NCBI GenBank assembly: GCA_910578785.1
Contig: CAJTSJ010000010.1
Location: forward strand, 18,398-82,397
DNA: 64,000 bases
Direction of reading: 5' to 3'
Source of the DNA: an uncultured Muribaculum sp.
GTDB taxonomy: Bacteria; Bacteroidota; Bacteroidia; Bacteroidales; Muribaculaceae
In this document: in pieces, positions 16,450 through 25,720 of the stretch
Layout of the letters: each line of letters begins with the position of its first letter
Position numbering within the stretch: the stretch's first letter is position 1
Translations under genes and position numbers: made by a program
Notes under the pieces: model-generated
What the model was told of the DNA's origin: nothing
Databases searched by the model: none
What the model saw: the letters and a program-made list of their open reading frames with translations, nothing else

Positions 16450-18123
16450 TCAATAATGGAACGACGATCCGCCGAGAAACTCGCGCAACAGCGAGGTAGA
16501 AGGAATCAGCTTGTCGGTAATCGGCGTGAAATAGCTCAGCAATTTAAGAAGGCGGTAGGCTTCGGCATACTCCTCGACATCGCGCGGTACACTCTTAAGG
16601 ATGCTCTCGGCAAGCTCCTTCATCACTCCGAGCTCAAATATCAGCGATGAATTGAACATCGCGTCGGCATTTTCCTGATACGGATATATCCACTTGTTTT
16701 CACCCCGGCGCACGCTCGGCCATCGGCGTATGGTCTCCGTGGCCGAAACTCCGCGGTATTTATAGTCGCGCACTATACGGCGCAGAAGACGGTTGTCGGT
16801 GGTCGGCACCCAGTTATGGTCGTCGATCGACAGCGTGGTCAGAGCCGACACATAAATCAGGAATTTCATCTTACGCTCGATGTGCGACGACAGCTCCGGA
16901 TTTAATCCGTGGATGCCTTCAATCAACAGTATGGAGTTTCCGTCAAGCTTAATCTTGTTTCCTTTGTATATGCGCTTGCCCAGCTCGAAATTGTATGTAG
17001 GCAGGCTGACCTCACCTCCGTCAAGAAGAGTGTTCAGGTCGGCGTTGAAGGTCTCGAGATCAAGTGCATAAAGCGATTCATAGTCATAGTCGCCCGACTC
17101 GTCGCAGGGCGTATGCTCACGGTCGACGAAATAATCGTCAAGCGATATCATCTTGGGTTCAAGCAGATTGGTCATCAGCTGTATGGCCAGACGCTTGGTA
17201 AACGTGGTCTTGCCCGACGACGACGGACCGGCAATGAACACGATGCGCGCCCCGCCTTCGTTGTAGCGCCGCGATATTTCGTCGGAGATTCGGCCTATCT
17301 TCTTGTCGTGCAGGGCCTCGGCCACATTTATGAGCATCGACGACTCCTTGCGGGCCACTGCCACGTTAAGCTCGCCCACATCCGACACCCCGATGACGCG
17401 GTTGAACGCCAGATAGTCGGTAAATGCCACATACATCTTCTCCTGCTCGATAGGCGAAGCGGCCACCGACGGGTCGCAGCTGTCGGGAGGCAGAAGCAGC
17501 AGGCCCTCCTTGTACGGGATAAGGTCAAACACCCGGCACATGCCTGTCGACGGAGCCAGATTGCCGTAGTAGCTGTCGGCCACTCCGTCAAGACGGTAAT
17601 AGACGGTATACAGATCGTGGATAGACTTCAAAAGACGCACTTTGTCGGTCAGACCCTGACTCTCGAAAATGCGGATGACATCGGATGTCAGGCGCTCCTT
17701 GCGCACAAACGGGATGTCGCGCGCGGCAAGCTCCGCCATGTACTCCTTAAGACGTCCCACTACTTCCGCATCGACTTTAAGTCCGCTATCGGTAAGGCGG
17801 CAATAATAGCCCCTCGAAATAGAGTGCTCGATTATAAGCCGCGCGCCGGGATAAAGAGCGACCACCGCCCTGTAGAGCATCATGCACAGCGACCTGACAT
17901 AGACCCTATGGCCCGACGGACTGTCGAGCGTCAGAAACTCCACCTGTTTGGGAGCGAAAAGCGGAAACTGCATATCCTCCGTCTTATTGTTGACACGGGC
18001 ACATATCGGACGTTCCGGAATCCTGTCGGACAGACGGGCATAAATATCCATCAGCGTCTCGCCTCCGGTGAAAGGCACATACTCATTGATGTTAGTGCAG
18101 AATATCTTCAGTTGGTTGCTCAT
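16450..18123 (-). CDS. Nucleoside kinase with TGS/ThrRS-like N-terminus (uridine kinase-like)
   Basis: 557 residues. Residues 1-~65 resemble a TGS domain, and ~70-200 the threonyl-tRNA synthetase second additional domain (RLIIEHSISRGYYCRL). The C-terminal ~270 residues are a P-loop kinase of the uridine kinase/phosphoribulokinase family: Walker A FIAGPSSSGKTT, SLDDYFVDREHTP, LPTYNFELGKR and LIEGIHGLNPEL. The fusion is widespread in Bacteroidetes and Firmicutes; the reaction is probably phosphorylation of a nucleoside, but the substrate is unproven. The N-terminal modules lack the synthetase core, so it is not a ThrRS. Confidence 0.88.
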   Translation of the reverse strand: MSNQLKIFCTNINEYVPFTGGETLMDIYARLSDRIPERPICARVNNKTEDMQFPLFAPKQVEFLTLDSPSGHRVYVRSLCMMLYRAVVALYPGARLIIEHSISRGYYCRLTDSGLKVDAEVVGRLKEYMAELAARDIPFVRKERLTSDVIRIFESQGLTDKVRLLKSIHDLYTVYYRLDGVADSYYGNLAPSTGMCRVFDLIPYKEGLLLLPPDSCDPSVAASPIEQEKMYVAFTDYLAFNRVIGVSDVGELNVAVARKESSMLINVAEALHDKKIGRISDEISRRYNEGGARIVFIAGPSSSGKTTFTKRLAIQLMTNLLEPKMISLDDYFVDREHTPCDESGDYDYESLYALDLETFNADLNTLLDGGEVSLPTYNFELGKRIYKGNKIKLDGNSILLIEGIHGLNPELSSHIERKMKFLIYVSALTTLSIDDHNWVPTTDNRLLRRIVRDYKYRGVSATETIRRWPSVRRGENKWIYPYQENADAMFNSSLIFELGVMKELAESILKSVPRDVEEYAEAYRLLKLLSYFTPITDKLIPSTSLLREFLGGSSFHY

Positions 18124-18301
18124 AATGCGGTAATGTTAGTTGAAACGTATGCTAATTGTAAAGATAACAAACAATTTTCAAAAAAGTGCCGCAACACCCT
18201 CGTTTTTTCCAAAATATTATCCCAATCCGCCACAAACCGAAACAGGACCCATACACTTTTCAATCCAACCCGCCACAGAAAAAGATTATTTCGAGACAAC
18301 T

Positions 18302-18847
18302 TTAAAGACCTTTCAGGGCGAAGTATTTCCAGAGGGGCGCGGCCATGAGTGCCTGCTTAAGCTCGTCGTTGAGAAGCATGGCCTTGACTTCGTCTTCGGA
18401 AAGCAATCTTATCTCAATGTCTTCCGTGGCGTCAAGGTGCTGCACCGACACCGGTTCTACTCCCGTGGCCAGGAAGCAGTAGGTAAGATTGGTTGTGGTC
18501 GAAGGATTCTGCGACAGCACGGTCAGGAGTTTCCAGTCGCCTTTTCCGTAGCCGGTCTCCTCCATAAGCTCTCTCTTTGCGGCTTCAATGGGCTCTTCGC
18601 CATCCTCCATCACTCCTGCCACAAGCTCGGTGAAGACATCCTGCAGGCCATGGCGGTACTGCTCCACCATGAGAAACTGCCCGTCGACAGTGACAGCTAT
18701 GACGTTGACCCACGACGGATATTCGAGGATGTAGTATTCGGGATGCACCGTGCCGGAAGGCAACTGCACTTTGTCGCGACGCGCCGTAAGCCATGGACGG
18801 CGTATCAGATACTCGCTTTCAAGAGTTTTCCATTTCTTAATAGACAT
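18302..18847 (-). CDS. NUDIX hydrolase (ADP-sugar pyrophosphatase-like)
   Basis: 181 residues from the ATG at 18847; a longer frame to 18937 would contain the promoter. The Nudix box is GVMEDGEEPIEAAKRELMEE, followed by TGYG (G-x5-E-x7-REUxEExGU). The surrounding sequence, with QYRHGLQDVFTELVAG, matches ADP-ribose/ADP-sugar pyrophosphatases. It probably hydrolyses a nucleoside diphosphate derivative; the substrate is not certain. Confidence 0.88.
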   Translation of the reverse strand: MSIKKWKTLESEYLIRRPWLTARRDKVQLPSGTVHPEYYILEYPSWVNVIAVTVDGQFLMVEQYRHGLQDVFTELVAGVMEDGEEPIEAAKRELMEETGYGKGDWKLLTVLSQNPSTTTNLTYCFLATGVEPVSVQHLDATEDIEIRLLSEDEVKAMLLNDELKQALMAAPLWKYFALKGL

Positions 18848-18865
18848 AGCCAATTCGTTTATCGA

Positions 18866-18873
18866 CAAAGTTA
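18866..18873 (-). promoter_or_regulatory. -7 element of the NUDIX gene
   Basis: TAACTTTG on the minus strand, an exact TAnnTTTG, 18 bp before the ATG at 18847. No clear -33 TTG at the ideal distance. Confidence 0.45.
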
Positions 18874-19062
18874 ACAATAATCTTCCAATCGGATATAAAA
18901 ACCTTAAAATTTGACAGCCGGTCAATTTGGGCCACACAGACTCATCGCCAAGCTATCAATTTAATCCGCTCTTATGCAGATAAGTAAACGCTACTACGCC
19001 GGCTGCTTTTTACGCCACGGACATTTAAAGCACGGCAGGGTGGAAATTTCGGATAATTTGCG

Positions 19063-19070
19063 TAATTTTG
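19063..19070 (+). promoter_or_regulatory. -7 element of the cvpA-suf group
   Basis: TAATTTTG at 19063-19070 fits TAnnTTTG, 20 bp before the GTG start of cvpA. A -33 box is not evident. Confidence 0.4.
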
Positions 19071-19090
19071 CAGTATAAATTTATTGAACA

Positions 19091-19609
19091 GTGAGCGCTA
19101 TCGACATAGCAATATTGGTGGTGCTGGGAGCATCGCTCATCTACGGCCTTTACAAGGGCATCATAAGCCAGCTCGCGTCGCTCGGAGGCATAGTCCTGGG
19201 CATCGTGGCGTGCCGTTTTTTTGCCTCGGACATGGGGCCGCTGGTGATGCAGACATTCCCCAACACGTTCACCTCCGAGACCACAGCGGCCATAGCCGGC
19301 AACGTACTGCTGTTTCTGCTCGTGTTTTTCACCGTAGGGGCATTCGCCTCGCTTGCCCGCAAAATCACGCACACGCTTCTGTTAGGATGGCTCGACCACT
19401 TGCTTGGATGCGTGTTCTGTGTGTTCAAGTGGCTTTTGGTGATGAGCATCGTGCTCAACGTATGGTACATGATAAGCCCCTCCAGCCCGATATTCTCGAC
19501 ATCGCGCCTGATGGACGGCGAGATGCTTCCGTGGATAATCAGACTGGCGCCTGAACTCATGGGCGTGGTAGGCGACCAGTTCAAGGAGATGATGCACTCG
19601 CTTCAATAA
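19091..19609 (+). CDS. cvpA: CvpA family membrane protein
   Basis: 172 residues starting at GTG 19091, since no ATG fits and the first helix would be lost otherwise. The family N-terminus is recognisable: AIDIAILVVLGASLIYGLYK, then GIISQLASLGGIVLGI. There are four membrane segments. CvpA-like proteins are linked to colicin V production in Escherichia coli and to envelope homeostasis. The sufB gene begins 69 bp downstream on the same strand. Confidence 0.85.
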   Translation: MSAIDIAILVVLGASLIYGLYKGIISQLASLGGIVLGIVACRFFASDMGPLVMQTFPNTFTSETTAAIAGNVLLFLLVFFTVGAFASLARKITHTLLLGWLDHLLGCVFCVFKWLLVMSIVLNVWYMISPSSPIFSTSRLMDGEMLPWIIRLAPELMGVVGDQFKEMMHSLQ

Positions 19610-19678
19610 CGATGCCGAACCAACAATTAACTGACGTAGTTGTTTTTACAAAGATACCTACTCACAGATAGACAGAAA

Positions 19679-21157
19679 ATGAGCAACGATAACCAAAACG
19701 ACAAGGACCGGAAATCGGCCAACGACAATATAATCGGAGATGTCACCGACAATGAATACAAGTACGGATTTGTCACCGACATCGACACCGATGTGATTCC
19801 GCGCGGACTCAACGAGGACGTGATCAGGCTTATATCGGCGAAAAAGCAAGAACCAGAATGGCTTCTTGAATTCCGGTTAAAAGCCTACCGCTATTGGCTG
19901 ACCCTCGAAATGCCCACATGGGCGCATCTCGACATTCCGCCTATCGACTACCAGGCGATAAGCTACTATGCCGCGCCACGCAAGAAGGAAGGGCCCAAGA
20001 GCCTCGACGAAGTAGACCCGGAACTTATCGACACGTTCAACAAGCTCGGCATTCCGCTCAACGAGCAGAAAGCGCTGTCGGGCATGGCCGTTGACGCTGT
20101 GATGGACTCCGTGTCGGTCAAGACCACCCATAAAGAAAAGCTTGCCGAACTCGGCGTGATATTCTGCTCATTTTCAGAAGCCGTCAAGGACTACCCTGAC
20201 CTGGTCAGACGCTACCTGGGAAGCGTGGTCAGCTACCGCGACAACTTTTTCGCGGCACTGAACTCGGCAGTGTTCTCCGACGGGTCGTTTGTCTACATTC
20301 CGAAGGGAGTGCGGTGCCCGATGGAGCTTTCGACCTACTTCCGCATCAACGCCGCCGGCACGGGACAGTTTGAAAGGACACTGATTGTGGCCGACGACGA
20401 TGCCTACGTGAGCTACCTCGAAGGCTGCACAGCGCCGATGCGCGACGAAAACCAGCTCCATGCGGCCATTGTGGAGATAGTGGTCGAAGACCGTGCCGAG
20501 GTCAAATACTCGACTGTCCAGAACTGGTACTCGGGCGACAAAGAGGGCAACGGCGGTGTCTACAACTTCGTGACAAAGCGCGGACTCTGCCGCGGCGACT
20601 ACTCAAAACTATCGTGGACGCAGGTCGAGACCGGCTCGGCCATAACGTGGAAATACCCCAGTTGCGTACTGCAGGGCGAAGGCTCGGTAGGCGAATTCTA
20701 CTCCGTGGCCGTCACCAAGAACTACCAACAGGCCGACACCGGCACGAAAATGATACATGTGGGGCGCAACACCCGCTCTACCATCGTCAGCAAGGGCATC
20801 TCGGCCGGTCACAGCCAGAACTCCTACAGAGGCCTGGTCAAAGTGGCCCCCAACGCCGACGGTTGCCGTAACTACACACAATGCGACAGCCTTCTGCTCA
20901 GCCCGACATGCGGTGCCCACACATTCCCTTACATCGACGTGCTCAACGACACAGCGATTGTGGAACACGAAGCCACAACATCGAAAATATCGGAAGACCA
21001 GGTGTTCTACTGCAACCAGCGAGGCATTCCCACCGAAGAAGCCATCGGCCTGATAGTCAACGGCTATGCCAAAGAGGTCATGAACAAGCTTCCGATGGAA
21101 TTCGCCGTCGAGGCTCAGAAACTTCTGCAAATCACACTCGAAGGCTCGGTAGGATAA
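19679..21157 (+). CDS. sufB: Fe-S cluster scaffold protein SufB
   Basis: 492 residues from the ATG at 19679; an upstream TTG in frame at 19640 is less likely. SufB is the core of the SufBC2D scaffold on which Fe-S clusters are built. The conserved SPTCGAHTFPYID with its cysteine and the VEHEATTSKISEDQVFY segment with its histidine are the cluster-assembly residues. EGCTAPMRDENQLHAA and KYSTVQNWYSGDKEG are also typical. It heads the order sufB-C-D-S, normal for Bacteroidetes; a SufE/SufU partner is not in the window. Confidence 0.96.
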   Translation: MSNDNQNDKDRKSANDNIIGDVTDNEYKYGFVTDIDTDVIPRGLNEDVIRLISAKKQEPEWLLEFRLKAYRYWLTLEMPTWAHLDIPPIDYQAISYYAAPRKKEGPKSLDEVDPELIDTFNKLGIPLNEQKALSGMAVDAVMDSVSVKTTHKEKLAELGVIFCSFSEAVKDYPDLVRRYLGSVVSYRDNFFAALNSAVFSDGSFVYIPKGVRCPMELSTYFRINAAGTGQFERTLIVADDDAYVSYLEGCTAPMRDENQLHAAIVEIVVEDRAEVKYSTVQNWYSGDKEGNGGVYNFVTKRGLCRGDYSKLSWTQVETGSAITWKYPSCVLQGEGSVGEFYSVAVTKNYQQADTGTKMIHVGRNTRSTIVSKGISAGHSQNSYRGLVKVAPNADGCRNYTQCDSLLLSPTCGAHTFPYIDVLNDTAIVEHEATTSKISEDQVFYCNQRGIPTEEAIGLIVNGYAKEVMNKLPMEFAVEAQKLLQITLEGSVG

Positions 21158-21205
21158 CAAATCATCATCAGGACTCAACATATCAAGATAATCCACACCA
21201 TAATT

Positions 21206-21970
21206 ATGGAAAATAAAATATTGCTCGACGTAAAGAATCTGCATGCGTCGATTGACGGGAAAGAGATACTCAAGGGAATCAACCTTCAGGTGCGCGAAGG
21301 CGAAGTACACGCCATAATGGGGCCTAACGGATCAGGAAAGTCGACGCTGTCGATGGTGCTTGCAGGCGCCCCGGCCTACAGCGTCAGCGAAGGCTCGGCC
21401 ATGTTCCACGGCAAGGAGCTTCTTGAACTGTCGCCCGAAGACAGAAGCCACGAAGGCCTGTTCCTGTCGTTCCAGTATCCGGTGGAGATACCCGGAGTAT
21501 CGATGGTCAACTTCATGCGTGCCGCCGTCAACGAAAAGCGCAAATACTTCAACGAGCAACCACTGTCGGCATCAGACTTCCTCAAACTTATGCGCCAGAA
21601 ACGCGCCATAGTCGAACTTGACAACAAACTGGCATCGCGCTCGGTCAATGAAGGATTCTCCGGAGGCGAAAAGAAGCGCAACGAAATATTTCAGATGGCG
21701 GTGCTCGAACCACGCCTGTCGATTCTTGACGAAACCGACTCCGGACTCGACATCGACGCCCTGCGCATAGTGGCCGGCGGTGTCAACAAATTGAAAAGCG
21801 ACAAGAACGCCACCATCGTCATTACCCACTACCAGCGCCTGCTGGACTATATAAAACCGGATTTCGTACACGTGCTCTATAAAGGACGTATAGTCATGAC
21901 CGGCGGTCCGGAACTGGCCCTCGAACTCGAAGAAAAGGGCTACGACTGGATCAAGGAGTCGAACGATTAA
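21206..21970 (+). CDS. sufC: Fe-S assembly ATPase SufC
   Basis: 254 residues, ABC-type ATPase. Walker A GPNGSGKST at residues 39-47, signature FSGGEKKRNEI near 151, Walker B LSILDETDSGLDIDALR and the His switch VITHYQRLL. ATP hydrolysis by SufC drives conformational change of SufBD. It starts 48 bp after sufB. Confidence 0.97.
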   Translation: MENKILLDVKNLHASIDGKEILKGINLQVREGEVHAIMGPNGSGKSTLSMVLAGAPAYSVSEGSAMFHGKELLELSPEDRSHEGLFLSFQYPVEIPGVSMVNFMRAAVNEKRKYFNEQPLSASDFLKLMRQKRAIVELDNKLASRSVNEGFSGGEKKRNEIFQMAVLEPRLSILDETDSGLDIDALRIVAGGVNKLKSDKNATIVITHYQRLLDYIKPDFVHVLYKGRIVMTGGPELALELEEKGYDWIKESND

Positions 21971-21990
21971 AAACCCATGACTACACGATT

Positions 21991-23334
21991 ATGAGCAGCA
22001 TCACACAATATATCGACATATACCGCGACAACGCCAAGGCCCTCGACGACAATTCAGCCCCCGTGCTGAACGGTCTGCGCCACAAGGCTTTCCAGGCGCT
22101 CGACAGCAAGGAACTGCCTCGGCGCGGCGACGAAGGATATGAGAAAACATCGCTGGAGGATATGTTCGCGCCGGATTTCGGCCTAAACATATTCCGCCTT
22201 GACATACCGGTAGACATAGCCCACACGTTCAAATGCGACGTGCCACGTGTCAGCACGCTGATGTCATACGTCATCAACGACAAATTCGTAGCCGGAACGG
22301 CGACTCCCGACCGGTTGCCTGAAGGAGTCATTTTCGGCAGTCTCGCACATGAATCAGCCGCACATCCCGAACTAATAGGGAAATATTACGGAACCCTCGC
22401 ATCGCTCGACAGCGTGCCGACGGCTCTCAACACCCTGCTCGTCCAGGACGGCGTAGTGCTCTACGTCCCGCGTGGCGTAAAGCTTGAGAAGCCCCTGCAA
22501 CTGGTCAACATATTCAGCTCGCCCACCCCGCTGATGGCCGTGCGCCGAGTGCTTATCGTGCTTGAGGAGGATGCCAAGGCCCAGCTTCTGATATGCGACC
22601 ACACACAGGACGGCGAGCGCCGCTACATGTCGTCGCAGGTAGTCGAGATATTTGCCGGACGCAATGCTTCGCTTGACATCTACGACATTGAGGAGTCATC
22701 GCCGCTAACATCGCGCTGTTCGCAACTGTATGCCCGCCAGGACGAAGGGTCGAATCTGGTGGTCAACGGCACTACGCTCGCATGCGGCTCTACCCGCAAC
22801 GACTACCACATCTCTATTGAAGGACGGCATGCCTCATCGTTCTTAGGGGGCATGGCCATAGCGTCGGGACACCAGCATATCGACAACGACTCGTGCGTCA
22901 ACCACCACACGACCGACGGACACAGCCGCCAGATGTTCAAATACATTCTCGACGACGAAGCCACCGGCGCGTTTGAAGGCGGCATAACGGTATTCCCCGG
23001 AGCCGACCGCACCGAGGCATACCAAAGCAACAAGAACATACTCGCCTCGCCGGTGGCCAAGATGCACACCAAGCCCCAGTTGCTCATCTACTGCGACGAT
23101 GTCAAGTGCAGCCACGGAGCCACCACCGGCCAGCTCGACCAGAACGCGCTGTTCTATATGCGCCAGCGCGGCATATCGGAAAAGACGGCCCGCACCATGC
23201 TGATGCAGGCTTTCATGGCCGATGTAATCGACACCGTAAACATCGAAGGCCTGGCCGACAGACTGCGCCACCTCGTCGAAAAACGCCTGCACGGACAGGC
23301 TTCGTTCTGCTCAGACTGCGCACTATCAAAATAA
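21991..23334 (+). CDS. sufD: Fe-S assembly protein SufD
   Basis: 447 residues. The C-terminal half has the SufB/SufD beta-helix core: SLDIYDIEESSPLTSRCSQL, GVKLEKPLQLVNIFSS, HHTTDGHSRQMFKYILDD, and KCSHGATTGQLDQNALFYMR with its conserved His. SufD pairs with SufB in the scaffold. A 20-bp gap follows sufC. Confidence 0.95.
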   Translation: MSSITQYIDIYRDNAKALDDNSAPVLNGLRHKAFQALDSKELPRRGDEGYEKTSLEDMFAPDFGLNIFRLDIPVDIAHTFKCDVPRVSTLMSYVINDKFVAGTATPDRLPEGVIFGSLAHESAAHPELIGKYYGTLASLDSVPTALNTLLVQDGVVLYVPRGVKLEKPLQLVNIFSSPTPLMAVRRVLIVLEEDAKAQLLICDHTQDGERRYMSSQVVEIFAGRNASLDIYDIEESSPLTSRCSQLYARQDEGSNLVVNGTTLACGSTRNDYHISIEGRHASSFLGGMAIASGHQHIDNDSCVNHHTTDGHSRQMFKYILDDEATGAFEGGITVFPGADRTEAYQSNKNILASPVAKMHTKPQLLIYCDDVKCSHGATTGQLDQNALFYMRQRGISEKTARTMLMQAFMADVIDTVNIEGLADRLRHLVEKRLHGQASFCSDCALSK

Positions 23335-23350
23335 CCCTCAACCGACAATC

Positions 23351-24571
23351 ATGAACTTCGACGTAGAATATTACCGCCGCGACTTCCCCGCGCTTCAACG
23401 AACCCTCTACGGACGTCCGCTGACCTACTTTGACAATACGGCCACATCACAGACCCCGAAATGTGTGGTCGACGCAATAGAATCGGCTTACTACAATTCG
23501 AAAGCCAACGTACACCGAGGCGTACACACTATGTCGCAGGAGATGACAGCCCTTCAAGAGGCCGCGCGCGAACGCGTCAGGGGCTTCATCAACGCCGAGT
23601 CGACAGAAGAGATTATATTCACGCGAGGCACCACCGAAGGGATAAATCTGGTGGCCGCATGCATGGGCGACAGCTTCAAGGACGGCGACGAAGTGATAAT
23701 ATCGGTGATGGAGCACCACTCCAACATAGTACCCTGGCAGCTGCTGCAACGCCGTAAGGACATAAAACTCCGCGTCATACCCATGGACGAATGCGGAGTG
23801 CTCAACATGGATGCATACCGCGGTCTGTTCAACGAACACACAGCAATGGTAAGCGTGACCCATGTAAGCAATGTTCTCGGCACCGTCAACCCCGTCAAGG
23901 AGATTGTGGCCGAAGCTCATCGCCACGGGGTGCCGGTACTCATCGACGGAGCTCAGGCCATAAGCCACCGCAAGGTCGACGTACGCGACATCGACTGTGA
24001 CTTCTATGCATTTTCCGCACATAAGATGTACGGCCCGACAGGTGTCGGAGTGCTTTACGGGCGCAAATCGTGGCTGGAAAAGATGCCCCCCTACCAGGGC
24101 GGAGGCGAGATGATAGCGCACGTGTCGTTTGACCATACCACCTATGCCGACCTGCCGTTCAAGTTTGAAGCGGGCACTCCCGACTTCGTGTGCATAGCGG
24201 CGATGCACAAAGCCATCGACTATATGGAATCGATAGGAATCAAGCGCATAGAGGAACATGAGCAGGAACTTCTGAAATATGCCACAGAGCGAATGGCCGC
24301 GGAGTTTCCGCAGATCCGCATTTACGGCAACGCACCCGTCAAAGACGCCATAATATCGTTTATGCTCGGCGACGCACATCCCTATGACGTCGGGCTCCTG
24401 CTCGACAAACAGGGAATAGCCGTGCGGACAGGACACCACTGCGCCCAGCCGTTGCTTGAAAGTCTCGGACTCGAAGGGGTGGCACGCGCTTCATTCGCGC
24501 TATACAATACGCGCGAAGAGGTCGACCGCTTCATTGCGGCCCTACATCGCATCGAACCGATGCTCCTCTGA
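23351..24571 (+). CDS. sufS: Cysteine desulfurase SufS
   Basis: 406 residues, PLP-dependent group II cysteine desulfurase. The PLP lysine is in FYAFSAHKMYGPTGVGVLYG, the catalytic cysteine in VRTGHHCAQPLLESLG, and the cofactor-contact HHSNIVPWQ. It removes sulfur from cysteine and feeds the SufBCD scaffold. Gap to sufD is 16 bp. Its stop lies 5 bp from the stop of the convergent porin gene. Confidence 0.96.
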   Translation: MNFDVEYYRRDFPALQRTLYGRPLTYFDNTATSQTPKCVVDAIESAYYNSKANVHRGVHTMSQEMTALQEAARERVRGFINAESTEEIIFTRGTTEGINLVAACMGDSFKDGDEVIISVMEHHSNIVPWQLLQRRKDIKLRVIPMDECGVLNMDAYRGLFNEHTAMVSVTHVSNVLGTVNPVKEIVAEAHRHGVPVLIDGAQAISHRKVDVRDIDCDFYAFSAHKMYGPTGVGVLYGRKSWLEKMPPYQGGGEMIAHVSFDHTTYADLPFKFEAGTPDFVCIAAMHKAIDYMESIGIKRIEEHEQELLKYATERMAAEFPQIRIYGNAPVKDAIISFMLGDAHPYDVGLLLDKQGIAVRTGHHCAQPLLESLGLEGVARASFALYNTREEVDRFIAALHRIEPMLL

Positions 24572-24576
24572 CAATA

Positions 24577-25596
24577 TCAGAACCGAATCACAAGTTCGGC
24601 AACAATCTTGTCGCCCTTGCCCTGCGGAGCCTTCACTCCGTGGTCGAAGAACATTTTTTCATAATTAAGGCGGATGTCGGCATGTACGGCACCCTTGATG
24701 TAGCTTAGCGTCGAACCCACAGTGATGCGCTTTCGTGCAGGATCGGTAGTATAAAGACGGCCCTCCGTATCGCGCTTTCCGCTACTGTGGTCGGTCATCC
24801 CGTCGAAACGCCCTTGGAAGGATAACTGATTGAACACGCCGGCCTTCACAGGCATGCGGTAGTCGGCGAATATGGTGTAGGCATGGCACGTCTTGTGCGC
24901 CGAATTGGCATAGTGTTTATTGATATATTCACCCTCCACAAGCCATCGGCCCGCGCTCCACGATATGTTGCCGTCAACCAGATTGATTCGGACAGAATCG
25001 GGCATAAGGGTTTTGACTCCGGCATTCAGCTTTACATTTCCCCACTTGTAGGTCACCTTGCCCGAATAAGCCATCGAGCCGTTCCACTTCTCATGGTCGG
25101 ATATAGAGGTAGGATTAAAAGCTCCGGCCTCTACACTAAGAGGCACATCCTTAAACGAATACATCAGTTTCGCTCCCACGGCACGCACATTGCAGACCTC
25201 CTTGCCGAGATACGAGCGGTTGGAAAAAATATAGTTGGCAGGAGCGCGTCCGGGGTCTACACCGAACGGCATACGAAACTGACCGGCCTGTACCTTAAGC
25301 CCTTCAGCAATTGTAAGACGCCCCCAAGCGTCAAGAATCTTCATCGCGCCCCGGTCACAAAGATCGGCCTGGATGAAATACTCTATCGGCTCTGCAATAC
25401 GTCCGTCGATACTGATACGGGCATTCCTGACCTGAAACCGACTGTCGCCGGTCTCTGTCTCCATCTCCCAACGGGTACGAACCACTCCGTGGAAATTCGG
25501 CTTATAATCAACGGCATCCTGAGCCATAACTGCGAAAGGCATAAGCAACAAAACTGCATGGCCAATTCGCGAAAAAATCCTTATAACGTTTCCCAT
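24577..25596 (-). CDS. OprP/OprO-type outer-membrane porin
   Basis: 339 residues. A cleavable signal ends near FAVMAQDA. Alternating short beta-strands run through the protein, including ARISIDGRIAEPIEYFIQAD, LKVQAGQFRMPFGVDP, and VGAKLMYSFKDVPLSVEAGA; this is the phosphate-selective porin O/P pattern. The last residue is Phe (LVIRF), the usual sorting signal for an outer-membrane barrel. The real substrate may be other anions or sugars. The gene is transcribed toward sufS; a terminator for the upstream TonB operon lies before it. Confidence 0.82.
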   Translation of the reverse strand: MGNVIRIFSRIGHAVLLLMPFAVMAQDAVDYKPNFHGVVRTRWEMETETGDSRFQVRNARISIDGRIAEPIEYFIQADLCDRGAMKILDAWGRLTIAEGLKVQAGQFRMPFGVDPGRAPANYIFSNRSYLGKEVCNVRAVGAKLMYSFKDVPLSVEAGAFNPTSISDHEKWNGSMAYSGKVTYKWGNVKLNAGVKTLMPDSVRINLVDGNISWSAGRWLVEGEYINKHYANSAHKTCHAYTIFADYRMPVKAGVFNQLSFQGRFDGMTDHSSGKRDTEGRLYTTDPARKRITVGSTLSYIKGAVHADIRLNYEKMFFDHGVKAPQGKGDKIVAELVIRF

Positions 25597-25668
25597 GCCA
25601 CAAAGTTACATAAATTAATTGCTCCCGCAAACGTTGTCGCATGCTCACAGCCACTGAGTGGCAGAAAA

Positions 25669-25698
25669 AAGCGGCGATACCGTCAGGCACCGCCGCTT
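25669..25698 (-). terminator. Rho-independent terminator of the TonB receptor operon
   Basis: Read on the minus strand, AAGCGGCG...CGCCGCTT forms an 8-bp GC-rich stem with a 14-nt loop, immediately followed by a run of T (25665-25670). It follows the lipoprotein stop at 25721. Confidence 0.8.
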
Positions 25699-25720
25699 CT
25701 GATTATAAAGTAATTGAGAT

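Noticed and set aside
15230..16456. 408-codon plus-strand open frame opposite a glycosyltransferase
   Set aside because: Antisense shadow of a clearly conserved GT4 gene, no domain features.
16909..18348. 479-codon plus-strand open frame opposite the nucleoside kinase
   Set aside because: It is antisense to a gene with clear P-loop and TGS motifs, and its own translation shows no recognisable domain; GC-rich codon usage leaves long antisense frames.
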